A DNA stretch of 64,000 nucleotides from Streptomyces hundungensis (GCF_003627815.1 NZ_CP032698.1:1550001-1614000), one strand, 5' to 3'; counted from the stretch's first letter, positions 53,425-62,730 are shown. Notes: generated from the letters alone by a model not told the origin. Numbers and translations are program-made.

Positions 53425-54216
53425 CTAGGACGCCCCGGAGGCGCTCGTGATGAGGGCGATGCGGCCGCCGAACGGGTCGGCGATCTTGCCGAGCCGGCCC
53501 ACGCCCTCGACGTCCATCGGAGCCATCCTGACGGTGCCGCCCAGCTCTCGCGCCTTGGCGGCGCTCGTATCGGCGTCGGCCACTTCGATGTACGGCATCC
53601 AGTAGGCGCCCGCCTCGGCCTCCAGCGGGTCGCTGTCGAGCGGAACGACGCCGCCGAACATCGCGTCGGGCCCCGCGGCCGCGGGGTTGACGGTCGTATA
53701 GGTGCCGCCCGGGAAGCTCACCTCGGTGGTCTCCCAGCCGAAGACCGCGTGGTAGAAGCCGAGGGCCGCCGCGACGTCGGGCGTGCTCAGCTCGACCCAG
53801 GCGAGCGTGCCGGGCTCGCCGGCCGCCTCCATCCCGCTCATCGCCTTCGGCTGCCAGGCCGAGAAGCCGACGCCCGCCGGGTCCTTGAAGCAGGCGCTGC
53901 GGCCGAGCTCCATGACGTCCACGGGCTGGAGGGTGACGCTGCCGCCGTCCTGCTCGACGGCCCGGGCCGTGGCCTCGACGTCCGTCGTCTGGAAGTACAC
54001 GTTCCACCCGGGGGCGCCCTGCTCGGCCGGGACGGTCATCGCGCCGGCGACGGTCCTGCCAGCGGACTGGAACGTGCCGTATCCGCCGACCTCGGGACCG
54101 CCCGGGGTGTAGGTCCAGCCGAAGACACCGGTGTAGAAGGCGACCGCGGCGTCAAGATCCGGGGTGGCGAGGTCGAACCAGCTGGGCGAGCCCGTGACGT
54201 ACTGGGTGGTGAGCAT
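53425..54216 (-). CDS. VOC-family (glyoxalase/bleomycin resistance-like) protein, two domains
   Basis: A 263-residue protein with two tandem vicinal-oxygen-chelate domains, each opening with a similar phrase: SWFDLATPDLDAAVAFYTGV at the start and AWVELSTPDVAAALGFYHAV at about residue 137. The hydrolase-type metal ligands are not obvious in both halves. AAGGAG lies five bases before ATG 54216. The function is unknown; members bind small molecules, drugs or carry out dioxygenation or isomerisation. Confidence 0.88.
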   Translation of the reverse strand: MLTTQYVTGSPSWFDLATPDLDAAVAFYTGVFGWTYTPGGPEVGGYGTFQSAGRTVAGAMTVPAEQGAPGWNVYFQTTDVEATARAVEQDGGSVTLQPVDVMELGRSACFKDPAGVGFSAWQPKAMSGMEAAGEPGTLAWVELSTPDVAAALGFYHAVFGWETTEVSFPGGTYTTVNPAAAGPDAMFGGVVPLDSDPLEAEAGAYWMPYIEVADADTSAAKARELGGTVRMAPMDVEGVGRLGKIADPFGGRIALITSASGAS

Positions 54217-54463
54217 GTGAGCTCCTTGGGAGTCCCGTTCTCCTGCCATCTTGAGTCGTGCAGCAGGCACTGACAATTCGGGACGGAGCGGGGCGCGGCC
54301 GCCCGGGGGCCCGGCACGCGGGGCCCCGGGGGGCGGGCAGGACGTCCGGGACCTCGGGTCCGCGCGGTCGTACGCGGACGAGACCTCGCCCGGCGCGTCC
54401 TTTCGGGACCATCGGCCCCCCCGCATCGCGCCCAACGGCGGGCTCCCGGGCCGCGTGCGCCTG

Positions 54464-55231
54464 TCAGCGTGGTTGGAGTGTGGTGCGCAGCCGGTAGCGG
54501 TCCCCGCTGTACTCGACAGTCGACAGGAGCACCGGACGCTGGTCGCGCGCGTAGATCGTCTGGTCCAGGGCGAGCACGGGCGAGCCGGGCTCGATCGCGA
54601 GGTGGTCCGCCAGCGTACGGTCTGCGCCGCGCGCCTCGATGGTGGTCTCGGAGCGGTCCAACTCGACGCCCCGCGCGTGCAGTTCCTCGAAGAGCGAGGC
54701 TTTCGCGAAGTCCACCGCGTCGAGGCCGGGCGCGAGCGTGGCCACCAGCAGGGTGCGGTCGACGGCGATACGTACGTCGTCGAGGAGTCGGACGCGCTCC
54801 AGGCGCAGCAGGGGGGCGCCGGCCGGCACGTCCAGTCGGTCGGCGTCGTCCAGGGTCGCGGGGCGCAGATCCTGGTGCAGCACGAGGGAGCTCGGCGTCA
54901 TGTGCTTGCGGCGGGCGGTCGCCGTGAACGACTCCAGGTCGTTGGGCCACTCGCGCGGCGCCACGGGGGCCGCCACGAACCAGCCCCGGCCGTGCGAGGC
55001 GGTCACCAGACCCTGGTCGACGAGATGGGCGAGGGCCTTGCGCAGGGTGACCCGGGAGATGTCGAGCCGCTCGCCGAGTTCGCGCTCGGGGGGCAGCCGG
55101 GCGCCGGCGGTCAGCCCGCGGCGCTGGATCTCGTCCTGGATGAGTTCGGCGGTCTGGGCCCACAGCGGGGACGGCCCGCTGCCTCGCTCGGGGAAGCGGA
55201 CGGGGCGGTCAGGGGTGGCGTCGGCGCTCAT
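54464..55231 (-). CDS. GntR/HutC-family transcriptional regulator
   Basis: A 255-residue repressor with an N-terminal winged helix (LPPERELGERLDISRVTLRKA, written as two segments: LPPERELGERLDIS and RVTLRKAL) and a UTRA ligand domain that binds phosphorylated sugars in relatives such as DasR and NagR. It is divergent from the PTS permease and SIS genes, its likely targets. ATG 55231 has GGAGG 5 nt upstream. Operator-like repeats lie in the intergenic region. Confidence 0.92.
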   Translation of the reverse strand: MSADATPDRPVRFPERGSGPSPLWAQTAELIQDEIQRRGLTAGARLPPERELGERLDISRVTLRKALAHLVDQGLVTASHGRGWFVAAPVAPREWPNDLESFTATARRKHMTPSSLVLHQDLRPATLDDADRLDVPAGAPLLRLERVRLLDDVRIAVDRTLLVATLAPGLDAVDFAKASLFEELHARGVELDRSETTIEARGADRTLADHLAIEPGSPVLALDQTIYARDQRPVLLSTVEYSGDRYRLRTTLQPR

Positions 55232-55256
55232 CGGAACCTCCAGCGGGATCCCCGGA

Positions 55257-55377
55257 GCATACCACCGCATACCACTGGATCCGGCCCACTCCACCGGCGC
55301 CGAGCTCCGGGCCTTTGGTCACCTTTCGAGAAAGGGAGCAGACCACTATTGACCACTCAAATACCACTGCATACCTT
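55257..55377. promoter_or_regulatory. Shared control region of gntR-type and PTS genes
   Basis: A 15-bp element, ATACCACCGCATACC (55259-55273), recurs as ATACCACTGCATACC (55361-55375), one mismatch, 102 bp apart. ACCACT half-sites are at 55342, 55352 and 55363. They flank a good plus-strand promoter TTGACC (55349-55354), 17 bp, TACCTT (55372-55377). The first element lies 28 bp upstream of the gntR start, so both divergent units may be under one regulator. The AGACCACT part resembles half of the DasR consensus. Confidence 0.65.
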
Positions 55378-55471
55378 TGGGTCGCGGCACCCGGTGGAAC
55401 CGGCGGCCGGCCGGTTCGGTGACCACGCCCGTGGAGGGCAGCGGGACCGCTTGCGCGATGGAGGAAGACGG

Positions 55472-56866
55472 ATGAGTACGGGTCGAGCCAAGGCCGCCGA
55501 CAAGCGGCGCGGCAGCGGTGTCATGGCGGTCATGCAGCGCATCGGGCGCAGCCTGATGCTCCCGGTGGCGACACTTCCGGCGGCCGCGCTCCTGCTGCGA
55601 CTAGGCGCCAAGGACCTGCTCGGCCGGGAGGAGCTCCCCGAGCTGATCCGCAAGTTCGGCATGGTCCTGGCCGCCGGCGGTCAGACCGTCTTCGACAACC
55701 TGCCGCTCCTGTTCGCCATCGGCGTGGCCATCGGCTTCGCCAAGAAGGCGGACGGCTCCACCGCGCTCGCCGCCGCCGTCGGCTACCTCGTCTTCAAGGC
55801 GGTGCTCGCCAGCGACGCCTTCCCGAAGGGCGTCGACGGCAAGCCGCTGGACGCCAAGGTGCTCGGCGGCATCGTCATGGGCCTGGTCGCGGCGCTGCTC
55901 TACCAGCGCTTCAGCCGCACCAAACTCCCCGACTGGCTGGGCTTCTTCGGCGGCCGCAGGCTGGTCCCGATCCTCAGCGCCTTCGCGGGCGTCGGCATGG
56001 GCGTGGTGTTCGGCGTGGTCTGGCCGATGGTGGGGGGCTGGTTCTACCACTTCGGCGAGTGGCTGGTGGGCACCGGCGCCTGGGGCGCGGGCCTCTTCGG
56101 CCTGGTGGTCCGCGCGCTGATCCCGATCGGGATGCACCACTTCTTCACGTTCTTCCCGTGGTTCGACGCCGGAACGTTCGTCAACCCCTCCACCGGCGCC
56201 GAGGTCCACGGCGACATCGCGCGCTTCCTGGCGGGCGACCCGAGCGCCGGCCAGTTCATGACCGGCGGCTTCCCGATCTACATGTTCGCGCTGCCCGCCG
56301 CCGCCCTCGCGATCGCGCACACCGCGCGGCCCGAGAACCGCACCATGGTCAAGGGCATGATGATCTCGGTCGCGCTCACCTCGTTCGTCACGGGTGTCAC
56401 CGAGCCCATCGAGTTCAGTTTCATGTTCGTCGCCCCGCTCCTGTACGCCGTCCACGCGGTGCTGTTCGGCGTCTCCATGGCGGTCTGCTACGCGCTGGGC
56501 ATCCGCGACGGGTTCGGCTTCTCCTCCGGCGCGATCGACTACGTCGTCAACTACGGCATCGCCACCAAGCCCTGGCTCCTGATCCCCATCGGCCTGGCGT
56601 TCGCCGCGCTCTACTACGTCATCTTCCGGTTCGCGATTCTTCGGTTCGACCTGCCGACGCCGGGACGCGAACCCGCCGAAGGCGAAGGCGCGGCCGCCGA
56701 TCCGGCCGAAGGCGGCCTTCCGTCGGGCGAGCCCGCCGAAGGCGGGGCCCGCGCGGGTGAACCCGCCGCCGCGTCCGCCGACACACCGTCCGGCACTCCC
56801 GTGCGCTCCCCCGACGCCGTTCCCCCGGGCGCCGCCCTAAGGGACGATCCGGCGTCCAATGCCTGA
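55472..56866 (+). CDS. PTS EIIC permease, glucose/N-acetylglucosamine type
   Basis: A 464-residue membrane transporter of the PTS glucose family. About eight to ten hydrophobic segments are visible, with the family signatures LPVATLPAAALLLRLG, GGQTVFDNLPLLFAIGVAIG and SFVTGVTEPIEFSFMFVAP; the last contains the sugar-binding Glu. No EIIB or EIIA domain is fused or adjacent, so it depends on EIIB/EIIA encoded elsewhere. The last 60 residues are a Pro/Glu/Ala/Gly-rich tail with repeated AEGG and GEPA, not part of the usual 400-residue domain. ATG 55472 has GGAGGA upstream. Confidence 0.9.
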   Translation: MSTGRAKAADKRRGSGVMAVMQRIGRSLMLPVATLPAAALLLRLGAKDLLGREELPELIRKFGMVLAAGGQTVFDNLPLLFAIGVAIGFAKKADGSTALAAAVGYLVFKAVLASDAFPKGVDGKPLDAKVLGGIVMGLVAALLYQRFSRTKLPDWLGFFGGRRLVPILSAFAGVGMGVVFGVVWPMVGGWFYHFGEWLVGTGAWGAGLFGLVVRALIPIGMHHFFTFFPWFDAGTFVNPSTGAEVHGDIARFLAGDPSAGQFMTGGFPIYMFALPAAALAIAHTARPENRTMVKGMMISVALTSFVTGVTEPIEFSFMFVAPLLYAVHAVLFGVSMAVCYALGIRDGFGFSSGAIDYVVNYGIATKPWLLIPIGLAFAALYYVIFRFAILRFDLPTPGREPAEGEGAAADPAEGGLPSGEPAEGGARAGEPAAASADTPSGTPVRSPDAVPPGAALRDDPASNA

Positions 56867-56937
56867 CGCTCCACCCGCCACCCCTGTCGCGCTCTCCCGC
56901 CGTCCGCATCCGGCGGGGCCTACGAAAGGACTCCTTC

Positions 56938-57990
56938 ATGTCCGGATCGCGTATCACCTTCCTCGACGGCCAGAGCGGCCAGCCGCAGGCGCTGGAACGC
57001 GTGATCGCCCATGTGCGGCGGCAGCTCGACGAGGCGGCCCTGAGCCGGCTCGGCACCAAGCGGCGACCACTGCTCGCCGGGATCGGCGCCTCCTACGCGG
57101 CGCTCGCCGTCCCGGTCGAAGTGCTCCGCGGCCACGGCGTACCGGCCCAGCGGGTGCTCTCCAGCGAGATCGAGGACGGGCTGCGCGGCTTCGACACCGA
57201 TCTCCTGATCGGGGTGTCGCAGGGTGGCCGCAGCTCGGAGACGATCGCCGCGTTCAGGGCCGCGAGCGACGTGCCGACGCTCGCCGTCCTCAACGTCACG
57301 CCCTCGCCGCTGGGTGAACTCGCCGATCTGACCGTCGACTTGGGCAATGAGCCCGACTCGTACGCCTCGACCGTCGGCTTCACCGCCACGGTCGTGGCGC
57401 TCGATCTGATCGCCGGGGCCGTCGCCGGACGCGTGGACGATCCCTGGGACGGCATCGCCTCCCGGGTGGCGGCCGTCCGCGCCCGCGCCACCGAGGTGGT
57501 CGGCGCGCTCCGCGCCCGCGCGGCCCGCTGTGTGGCGGCCGACTGCGTGGCCTCCGGCGCCTCCCGGGTCAGCGCCGAGGAGGCGGCCCTGCTGCTGCGC
57601 GAGGTGCCCCGGATGCCGGCGGCGGCCTCGGTCACCCGCAACTATTTGCACGGCGAGATGGAGTCGGCGGGCAACACCCTGCACCTCGTCTTCGGCGACG
57701 GCCGCGAGGTCGAACTGGCCCGCTCGCTCTCCTCGGCCGGCCACCTCACCCTGCTGATCACCACTCAGGACGTCGAGGTGGCCGAGAACCTCGGTGTCAT
57801 ATGTCTGCCGAGGACGGCCCCCAGCGTCCGGGTCGTCCTGGAGACGGTGGTGGTGCAGGAGCTCGTGGCCGCGCTCAGCGAGGAACGCGACGTGCCCATC
57901 GAGTCGTTCGTGTTCGCCAACGACGACACCAAGGAGGGCGGCGTCGACGCCGCCGACTTCGAGCTGGCCTCGCCCGTCGCGGCCGCCTGA
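56938..57990 (+). CDS. SIS-domain aminosugar isomerase/deaminase-like protein
   Basis: A 350-residue protein with two SIS (sugar isomerase) domains like the GlmS C-terminus or AgaS. The sugar-phosphate motif is in LIGVSQGGRSSETIAAF; the second domain contains RNYLHGEMESA, matching the conserved E-x-HG segment. It probably deaminates or isomerises the sugar phosphate delivered by the PTS permease, 71 bp upstream in the same operon. The exact substrate is open. ATG 56938 follows AAAGGA. Confidence 0.88.
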   Translation: MSGSRITFLDGQSGQPQALERVIAHVRRQLDEAALSRLGTKRRPLLAGIGASYAALAVPVEVLRGHGVPAQRVLSSEIEDGLRGFDTDLLIGVSQGGRSSETIAAFRAASDVPTLAVLNVTPSPLGELADLTVDLGNEPDSYASTVGFTATVVALDLIAGAVAGRVDDPWDGIASRVAAVRARATEVVGALRARAARCVAADCVASGASRVSAEEAALLLREVPRMPAAASVTRNYLHGEMESAGNTLHLVFGDGREVELARSLSSAGHLTLLITTQDVEVAENLGVICLPRTAPSVRVVLETVVVQELVAALSEERDVPIESFVFANDDTKEGGVDAADFELASPVAAA

Positions 57991-57995
57991 GCGCG

Positions 57996-59012
57996 CTATT
58001 TCTCCTTGGCGGCACGGCTCGGCTGTACCCGCTTGGGCTCCCCCGGCATCTTGGGATAGTCCGGCGGGTACGGCATGTCGCCGAGTTCGTGGTCGCGCTC
58101 GTCGCGTTCGGCGAGTTCGAGGAGCGGCTCCAGACCGAAGGCGTGGTCGTCCATGTCCGCGTGCAGATCGCCGAGTTCGGCGTAGCGCGCGGGCATGGTC
58201 CGCAGGTCGAAGTCCTCGGGGTGGACGTCGTCGAGTTCGTCCCAGCGCAGCGGCGCCGAGACGGGGGCGTGCGGCTTGGGGCGTACCGAATAGGCCGAGG
58301 CGATGGTGCGGTCGCGGGCGGTCTGGTTGTAGTCCACGAAGATCCGCTCGCCGCGCTCCTCCTTCCACCAGGCGGTGGTGACCTTCCCCGCCATGCGGCG
58401 CTCCAGCTCGCGGCCGAGGGCGATGGCGCAGCGGCGCACCTCGGTGAAGGTCCAGCGCGGCTCGATCGGCACGAAGACGTGGATGCCCCGGCCGCCGGAC
58501 GTCTTGGGCCAGCCCGTGATGCCCAACTCGCCCAACAGGGCGCGCAGTTCATGGGCTACGGGGACGGCGTCGTCGAAGTCGGTGCCGGGCTGGGGGTCGA
58601 GGTCGATGCGGAGTTCGTCGGGGTGGTCGGTCGCCTCGCGCCGTACCGGCCAGGGGTGGAAGGTCAAGGTGCCCAGCTGCGCGGCCCACAGGACGGCGGC
58701 GGGCTCGGTGGGGCACATCTCGTCGGCGTGCCGGCCGCTGGGGAAGGCGATGCGCGCGGTGGGGATCCAGTCGGGCACGTTCTTGGGGGCCCGCTTCTGG
58801 AAGAAGGACTCGCCGTCCACGCCGTCGGGGTAGCGCTCCAGGGTGGTGGGGCGGTCGCGCAGGGCGCGCGTGATGCCGTCCGCGACGGCCAGGTAGTACC
58901 GCGCCACGTCCAGCTTGGTGTAGCCGCGCTCCGGAAAGTAGACCTTGTCCGGGTTGGAGAGGCGGACGGTGCGCCCGCCGACCTCCAGCTCGATCGCTTC
59001 GCCCTTGCCCAT
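57996..59012 (-). CDS. LigD-type polymerase domain protein (NHEJ primase-polymerase)
   Basis: A 338-residue stand-alone LigD polymerase (archaeo-eukaryotic primase fold). Diagnostic parts are RLSNPDKVYFPERGYTKLDV, ERYPDGVDGESFFQKR, the catalytic Asp pair in LRIDLDPQPGTDF, and KTSGGRGIHVFVPI. It fills gaps and adds (ribo)nucleotides at double-strand breaks. It is divergent from the DNA ligase gene with 55 bp between the starts and converges with the SIS gene (5 bp gap). Confidence 0.95.
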   Translation of the reverse strand: MGKGEAIELEVGGRTVRLSNPDKVYFPERGYTKLDVARYYLAVADGITRALRDRPTTLERYPDGVDGESFFQKRAPKNVPDWIPTARIAFPSGRHADEMCPTEPAAVLWAAQLGTLTFHPWPVRREATDHPDELRIDLDPQPGTDFDDAVPVAHELRALLGELGITGWPKTSGGRGIHVFVPIEPRWTFTEVRRCAIALGRELERRMAGKVTTAWWKEERGERIFVDYNQTARDRTIASAYSVRPKPHAPVSAPLRWDELDDVHPEDFDLRTMPARYAELGDLHADMDDHAFGLEPLLELAERDERDHELGDMPYPPDYPKMPGEPKRVQPSRAAKEK

Positions 59013-59067
59013 GCAGGCCACGGTAGGCGGAGGGCGACAATGCCGCATATCGGTGAGAATCGGTTGT

Positions 59068-60144
59068 ATGGATCTCCCGGTGATGCCTCCTGTGAAGCCG
59101 ATGCTCGCCAAGTCCGTGGCGAAGATCCCGCCCGGGATGCAGTACGAGGCCAAGTGGGACGGGTTCCGGGCCATCGTGCACCGCGACGGCGCCGAGATCG
59201 TCATCGGCAGCCGCAACGGCAAACCCCTGACCCGCTACTTCCCCGAGCTGGCGGCCGCCCTCGCGGAGCGCCTTCCCGCGCGGTGCGTGGTGGACGGCGA
59301 GATCGTCATCGCTTACGACGGCCGCCTCGACTTCGACCGGCTCAGCGAGCGCATCCACCCCGCCGCGTCCCGGGTGAAGCTGCTCGCCGAGCAGACCCCG
59401 GCGAGTTTCATCACCTTCGACCTGCTCGCCCTCGACGACGTCCCGCTCCTCGACACCCCGCTCGCCGAACGGCGCGCGCTGCTCGCCACGGCCCTCGACG
59501 GCGTATCACCACCGGTGCACCTCGCACCGGCCACCACCGACATCGAGGTGGCCCGCCGATGGTTCGAGGAGTACGAGGGCGCCGGGCTCGACGGGGTCGT
59601 CGCCAAGCCCCTCGACCTTCCCTACCGGCCGGACGCCCGCCTCATGTACAAGATCAAGCACGAGCGGACGGCGGACGTGGTGATCGCCGGATACCGCCAC
59701 CACAAGAGCGGCCCGGTCGTCGGCTCGCTCCTGCTCGGCCTGTACGACCCGGCGGGCGCGCTCCAGCACGTCGGGGTGTGCGCCGCCTTCCCGATGAAGC
59801 GCCGGGCGGAACTGATCGACGAGCTCGCGCCGCTGCTCATGGCCGACCCGGTCACCGAGGGCCACCCCTGGGCCGCGTGGGCGCAGGAGGCCGCGCACGA
59901 GAGCGCCCGCCTGCCGGGCGCCCCCAGCCGCTGGACCGGCAAGAAGGACCTGTCGTGGGTGGCGGTCCGCCCCGAGCGGGTGGTGGAGGTGGCGTACGAC
60001 CACATGGAGGGCGACCGGTTCCGGCACACCGCGCAGTTCCGCCGCTGGCGCCCGGACCGCATTCCCGAAAGCTGCACCTACGCACAGTTGGAGGAGCCGG
60101 TCCGCTACGACCTCGCGCAGGTCCTGTCGTCAGGGGGCGGGTGA
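59068..60144 (+). CDS. ATP-dependent DNA ligase (LigC-type, NHEJ)
   Basis: A 358-residue ligase with the adenylation and OB domains only. The active-site Lys is Lys29 in QYEAKWDGFRA, followed by SRNGKPLTRYFPEL, VVDGEIVI, GLDGVVAKPLD and the motif V lysines in YKIKHERT. It seals breaks with the neighbouring polymerase and presumably a Ku protein encoded elsewhere. ATG 59068 has no strong ribosome-binding site. The 3' end overlaps the convergent lytic transglycosylase gene by 15 bp. Confidence 0.95.
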   Translation: MDLPVMPPVKPMLAKSVAKIPPGMQYEAKWDGFRAIVHRDGAEIVIGSRNGKPLTRYFPELAAALAERLPARCVVDGEIVIAYDGRLDFDRLSERIHPAASRVKLLAEQTPASFITFDLLALDDVPLLDTPLAERRALLATALDGVSPPVHLAPATTDIEVARRWFEEYEGAGLDGVVAKPLDLPYRPDARLMYKIKHERTADVVIAGYRHHKSGPVVGSLLLGLYDPAGALQHVGVCAAFPMKRRAELIDELAPLLMADPVTEGHPWAAWAQEAAHESARLPGAPSRWTGKKDLSWVAVRPERVVEVAYDHMEGDRFRHTAQFRRWRPDRIPESCTYAQLEEPVRYDLAQVLSSGGG

Positions 60145-61374
60145 GGGGCACCCCGGCGCGGACGGCGTGCCGGACGGGCCCGGCGTGGGCGATGCCGAGG
60201 ACGACGGCGTCGGACACTCCGGCACACCGGGGCCGCCGGACGGTGAGGGACTCGGGCTCGTGCTGGGGCTCGTGCTCGACGACGGCGAGGGAGACGGGCT
60301 CGAAGTCGGCGAGGACGAGGAAGACGAAGGTGAAGGCGTGGCCGAGGGCGGTGGCGACTGCGGCGGGCGCGAGGCCGACGGGCTGCCGCCGGGATGCGCG
60401 GGGGCCGGGGCGGAGGGCTTGCCGCTCGGCTGGGGCCCGATCACGATGCCGCCGCCCTGTTTGCGCCCCCGGTCGGCGTCGAGTTGGCCGGCGCTGCCCG
60501 CGCCGGGCGTGCTCGGCAGCACCCCCGTGCCGTCCGGCACGCCATGGGCGCCCCGACGGTAGAACTCCAGCCACGCCAGGACCGTCCGCAGATAGTCGGC
60601 CGAGTGGTTGTAGGCGAGCACCGCACGGTTCAGATCCGCCGGGACCGCCAGGTCACGCCCGTCCGCACACAGATAGGACCCGGCGGCGAGCGACGCGTCG
60701 AAGACGTTGTCGGGATCCTTGCGGCCGTCGTCGTTGCCGTCCCGTCCCCAGGTGGCCCAGGTGGAGGGGATGAACTGCATCGGCCCGACCGCGCGGTCGT
60801 GACGGGCGTCCCCGTCCAGGGTTCCGTGGTCGGTGTCGGCGATGTCCGCGAAGCCGGCCCCGTTGAGCACCGGCCCCAGGATCGGTGTGAGGGTCGTGCC
60901 GTGCGCGTCGACCCGCCCGCCGCCCGCGTGGCCCGACTCCACCTTGCCAAGCGCCGCCAGGAGTTGCCACGGCAGATGACAGTGCGGCGCGCTCCCCGCC
61001 AGCCGCTGCGCCGCCCGCTGGTACGCGGCGAGAACGGTGGCCGCAATGCCTTCCTGCGTCCACACCGGGTCGACGACGCCCACCGTCGGCGGGGTGCCCG
61101 GCGGCATCGGCGTCGGTTTCGGCGAGACCAGCGGCGGAAGCTCGGTGTGGTACGCGCCGTCGGACGGCTGTTCCGTACGTACGGCGCCGGCGGGTCCCGC
61201 GACGGGCTCGCTCGGGGCCGACGGCGTGGGACGCAGGAGTCCCGGTGCCTGCGAGCCGGTGAGGGCGGCCATCGCGACGGCCGCGACGGCACTACCGGTG
61301 AGCCCGCGCCGTAACCGCCGGTGCCCCCGCAGCGAAAGCCGACGCGGGTCCAGGAGCCGGTCGCGGGCCTTCAC
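60130..61374 (-). CDS. Secreted lytic murein transglycosylase with Ser/Pro-rich tail
   Basis: A 414-residue exported peptidoglycan lyase. A basic N-terminus and hydrophobic helix (LTGSAVAAVAMAALTGS) precede a Pro-rich linker. The catalytic domain has LLAALGKVESGHAG (catalytic Glu), VGPMQFIPSTWATWGRDGN and VLAYNHSADYL, typical of the MltB/SLT group. The last 110 residues are Ser/Pro repeats, likely a wall-spanning linker with no domain after it. The GTG start overlaps the upstream stop (GTGA). It is the last gene of the Mce-associated run. Confidence 0.9.
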   Translation of the reverse strand: MKARDRLLDPRRLSLRGHRRLRRGLTGSAVAAVAMAALTGSQAPGLLRPTPSAPSEPVAGPAGAVRTEQPSDGAYHTELPPLVSPKPTPMPPGTPPTVGVVDPVWTQEGIAATVLAAYQRAAQRLAGSAPHCHLPWQLLAALGKVESGHAGGGRVDAHGTTLTPILGPVLNGAGFADIADTDHGTLDGDARHDRAVGPMQFIPSTWATWGRDGNDDGRKDPDNVFDASLAAGSYLCADGRDLAVPADLNRAVLAYNHSADYLRTVLAWLEFYRRGAHGVPDGTGVLPSTPGAGSAGQLDADRGRKQGGGIVIGPQPSGKPSAPAPAHPGGSPSASRPPQSPPPSATPSPSSSSSSPTSSPSPSPSSSTSPSTSPSPSPSGGPGVPECPTPSSSASPTPGPSGTPSAPGCPSPAP

Positions 61375-62171
61375 GATCCCTGCCCGAAGGTGTCGATCCC
61401 GGAGATCTGCCAGGCCCCGCCGTCCCGGCGCACCACGTCGACGGCGAACATGGCGGCGGCGTACGTCGTTTCGGGCTTCTTGCCCGCGGTACGCGTGCTG
61501 CTCTGATCGGCGTAGACGAGCACCCGGGCGCGGGAGCCGTCGATCATCTCCACGCCGCTCTCGGTCGCGGTGGTGGTCAGCACCAGCTTCTGCTCCTTGG
61601 CCTGGGCCCGCACGGCGGTCAGCATGTCGTGGTGCTGCTGAACGGCCTTGCCGGTGAGCCACGTTGAGGCCGCTTTATCGGCGGCGGCGGCGTCCGCGTA
61701 GCTGTACGAGAACAGCGCGGCCACGGCCTTCTCGGTCTGCCCCTTGACCTCGCTGGTACGGGCGGGATCGGTCAGGGCGACATTGCGGGCGGCCGGATCG
61801 GAGCGCAGGGAGCCGGCCCGGACCAGGGCGAGGGCGCCGAAGGCGCCGAGCAGCACGACCAGGACGCACAGGGCGACGGGGGCCCGCACGCGGAGCAGGC
61901 GGCGCAGGGCTCCCGCGGAGCGCGTCGGGCGCGGCGCCGCCGTCTCCGTGGACCGTGCTCGGGACGGCCGGGAGCGGGGGGATAGCCGTCCGCGGGGCAC
62001 ACGTGCCGCATCGCGCGCAGAGCCCGCCTCGCCCTCCGAACTACCGTTGACAGAAGGGGACTTGCTGATCGTCACGCCGCTCCGTGATGGAGCTTCGGTG
62101 ATAGTTCGGGCGGCGGCCTCGGCCTGGGCCAGTCGGCGCTGACGGTTGACCAGATGACGGGTTGTCGACAT
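61371..62171 (-). CDS. Mce-associated membrane protein (first type)
   Basis: A 266-residue protein with a long, basic and Ser/Arg-rich cytoplasmic N-terminus (about 95 residues), one membrane helix (PVALCVLVVLLGAFGALALV) and an extracytoplasmic alpha/beta domain ending in GGAWQISGIDTF, as in Mas/Mam proteins of mce operons. Such proteins stabilise or regulate Mce lipid/sterol importers. It overlaps the transglycosylase by GTGA. Confidence 0.85.
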   Translation of the reverse strand: MSTTRHLVNRQRRLAQAEAAARTITEAPSRSGVTISKSPSVNGSSEGEAGSARDAARVPRGRLSPRSRPSRARSTETAAPRPTRSAGALRRLLRVRAPVALCVLVVLLGAFGALALVRAGSLRSDPAARNVALTDPARTSEVKGQTEKAVAALFSYSYADAAAADKAASTWLTGKAVQQHHDMLTAVRAQAKEQKLVLTTTATESGVEMIDGSRARVLVYADQSSTRTAGKKPETTYAAAMFAVDVVRRDGGAWQISGIDTFGQGS

Positions 62172-62202
62172 GTGCGGCTCCTGTCCGGATGCGAGAAGGG
62201 GG

Positions 62203-62730
62203 TCAGTTGGCCGCGCTGTTGCCGACCGGCGCCTGGCCGAGGGCGCTGAGCTTCCAGCCGGCGGGGGTACGGGTGAGTTCGCCGAGCATCCTGCTGTCCT
62301 TGGCGGCGGGCTTCTCCTTCGGCGCCTGCACGGTGATGCGCAGCGCCACCATCACCCGGGCCCGGCCCGCCCGGTCGTCCAGCTCGGTGACCGCGCCGTC
62401 CAGCACCTTGGCCGTGGTGACCGTCTGCGCCTGTTGGACCTGCTTCTCGAACTCGCCGCGTCCATCGGTGAGTTGGCGGCGCAGATCGCCGGTGGTGGAG
62501 TCCTGCCACATGTCCAGGCCGTGGGCCAGGTCCTTGTGGTCGAGCGTGGAAAGGTTCTGCACGGCCTGCTCGCCGGCCGCGAGGACCTCGTCGCGGGAGG
62601 CGGCGTAGGCGGCGGCATCGTCGTGCGCGGCGCCGTACCAGGACCAGCCCGCCCACCCGGCGAACCCGCCCGCGAGCAGCGTGAGCACCATCGCGGCGAT
62701 GAGCAGGGGCTGGATCGTCATGCGTGCCAT
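62203..62730 (-). CDS. Mce-associated membrane protein (second type)
   Basis: A 175-residue protein with an N-terminal membrane helix (PLLIAAMVLTLLAGGFAGWA) and a small NTF2-like extracytoplasmic domain: AYAASRDEVLAAGEQAVQNL, LDMWQDSTTGDL, ending TPAGWKLSALGQAP. This is the same fold and order as the partial gene at the right edge, so the four genes form two alternating pairs. ATG 62730 is used; ATG 62721 is an alternative. Confidence 0.85.
   Translation of the reverse strand: MARMTIQPLLIAAMVLTLLAGGFAGWAGWSWYGAAHDDAAAYAASRDEVLAAGEQAVQNLSTLDHKDLAHGLDMWQDSTTGDLRRQLTDGRGEFEKQVQQAQTVTTAKVLDGAVTELDDRAGRARVMVALRITVQAPKEKPAAKDSRMLGELTRTPAGWKLSALGQAPVGNSAAN

Noticed and set aside
53425..54216. Bleomycin resistance gene
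   Set aside because: The two-domain VOC protein lacks drug-specific features, and no bleomycin-type cluster is near.
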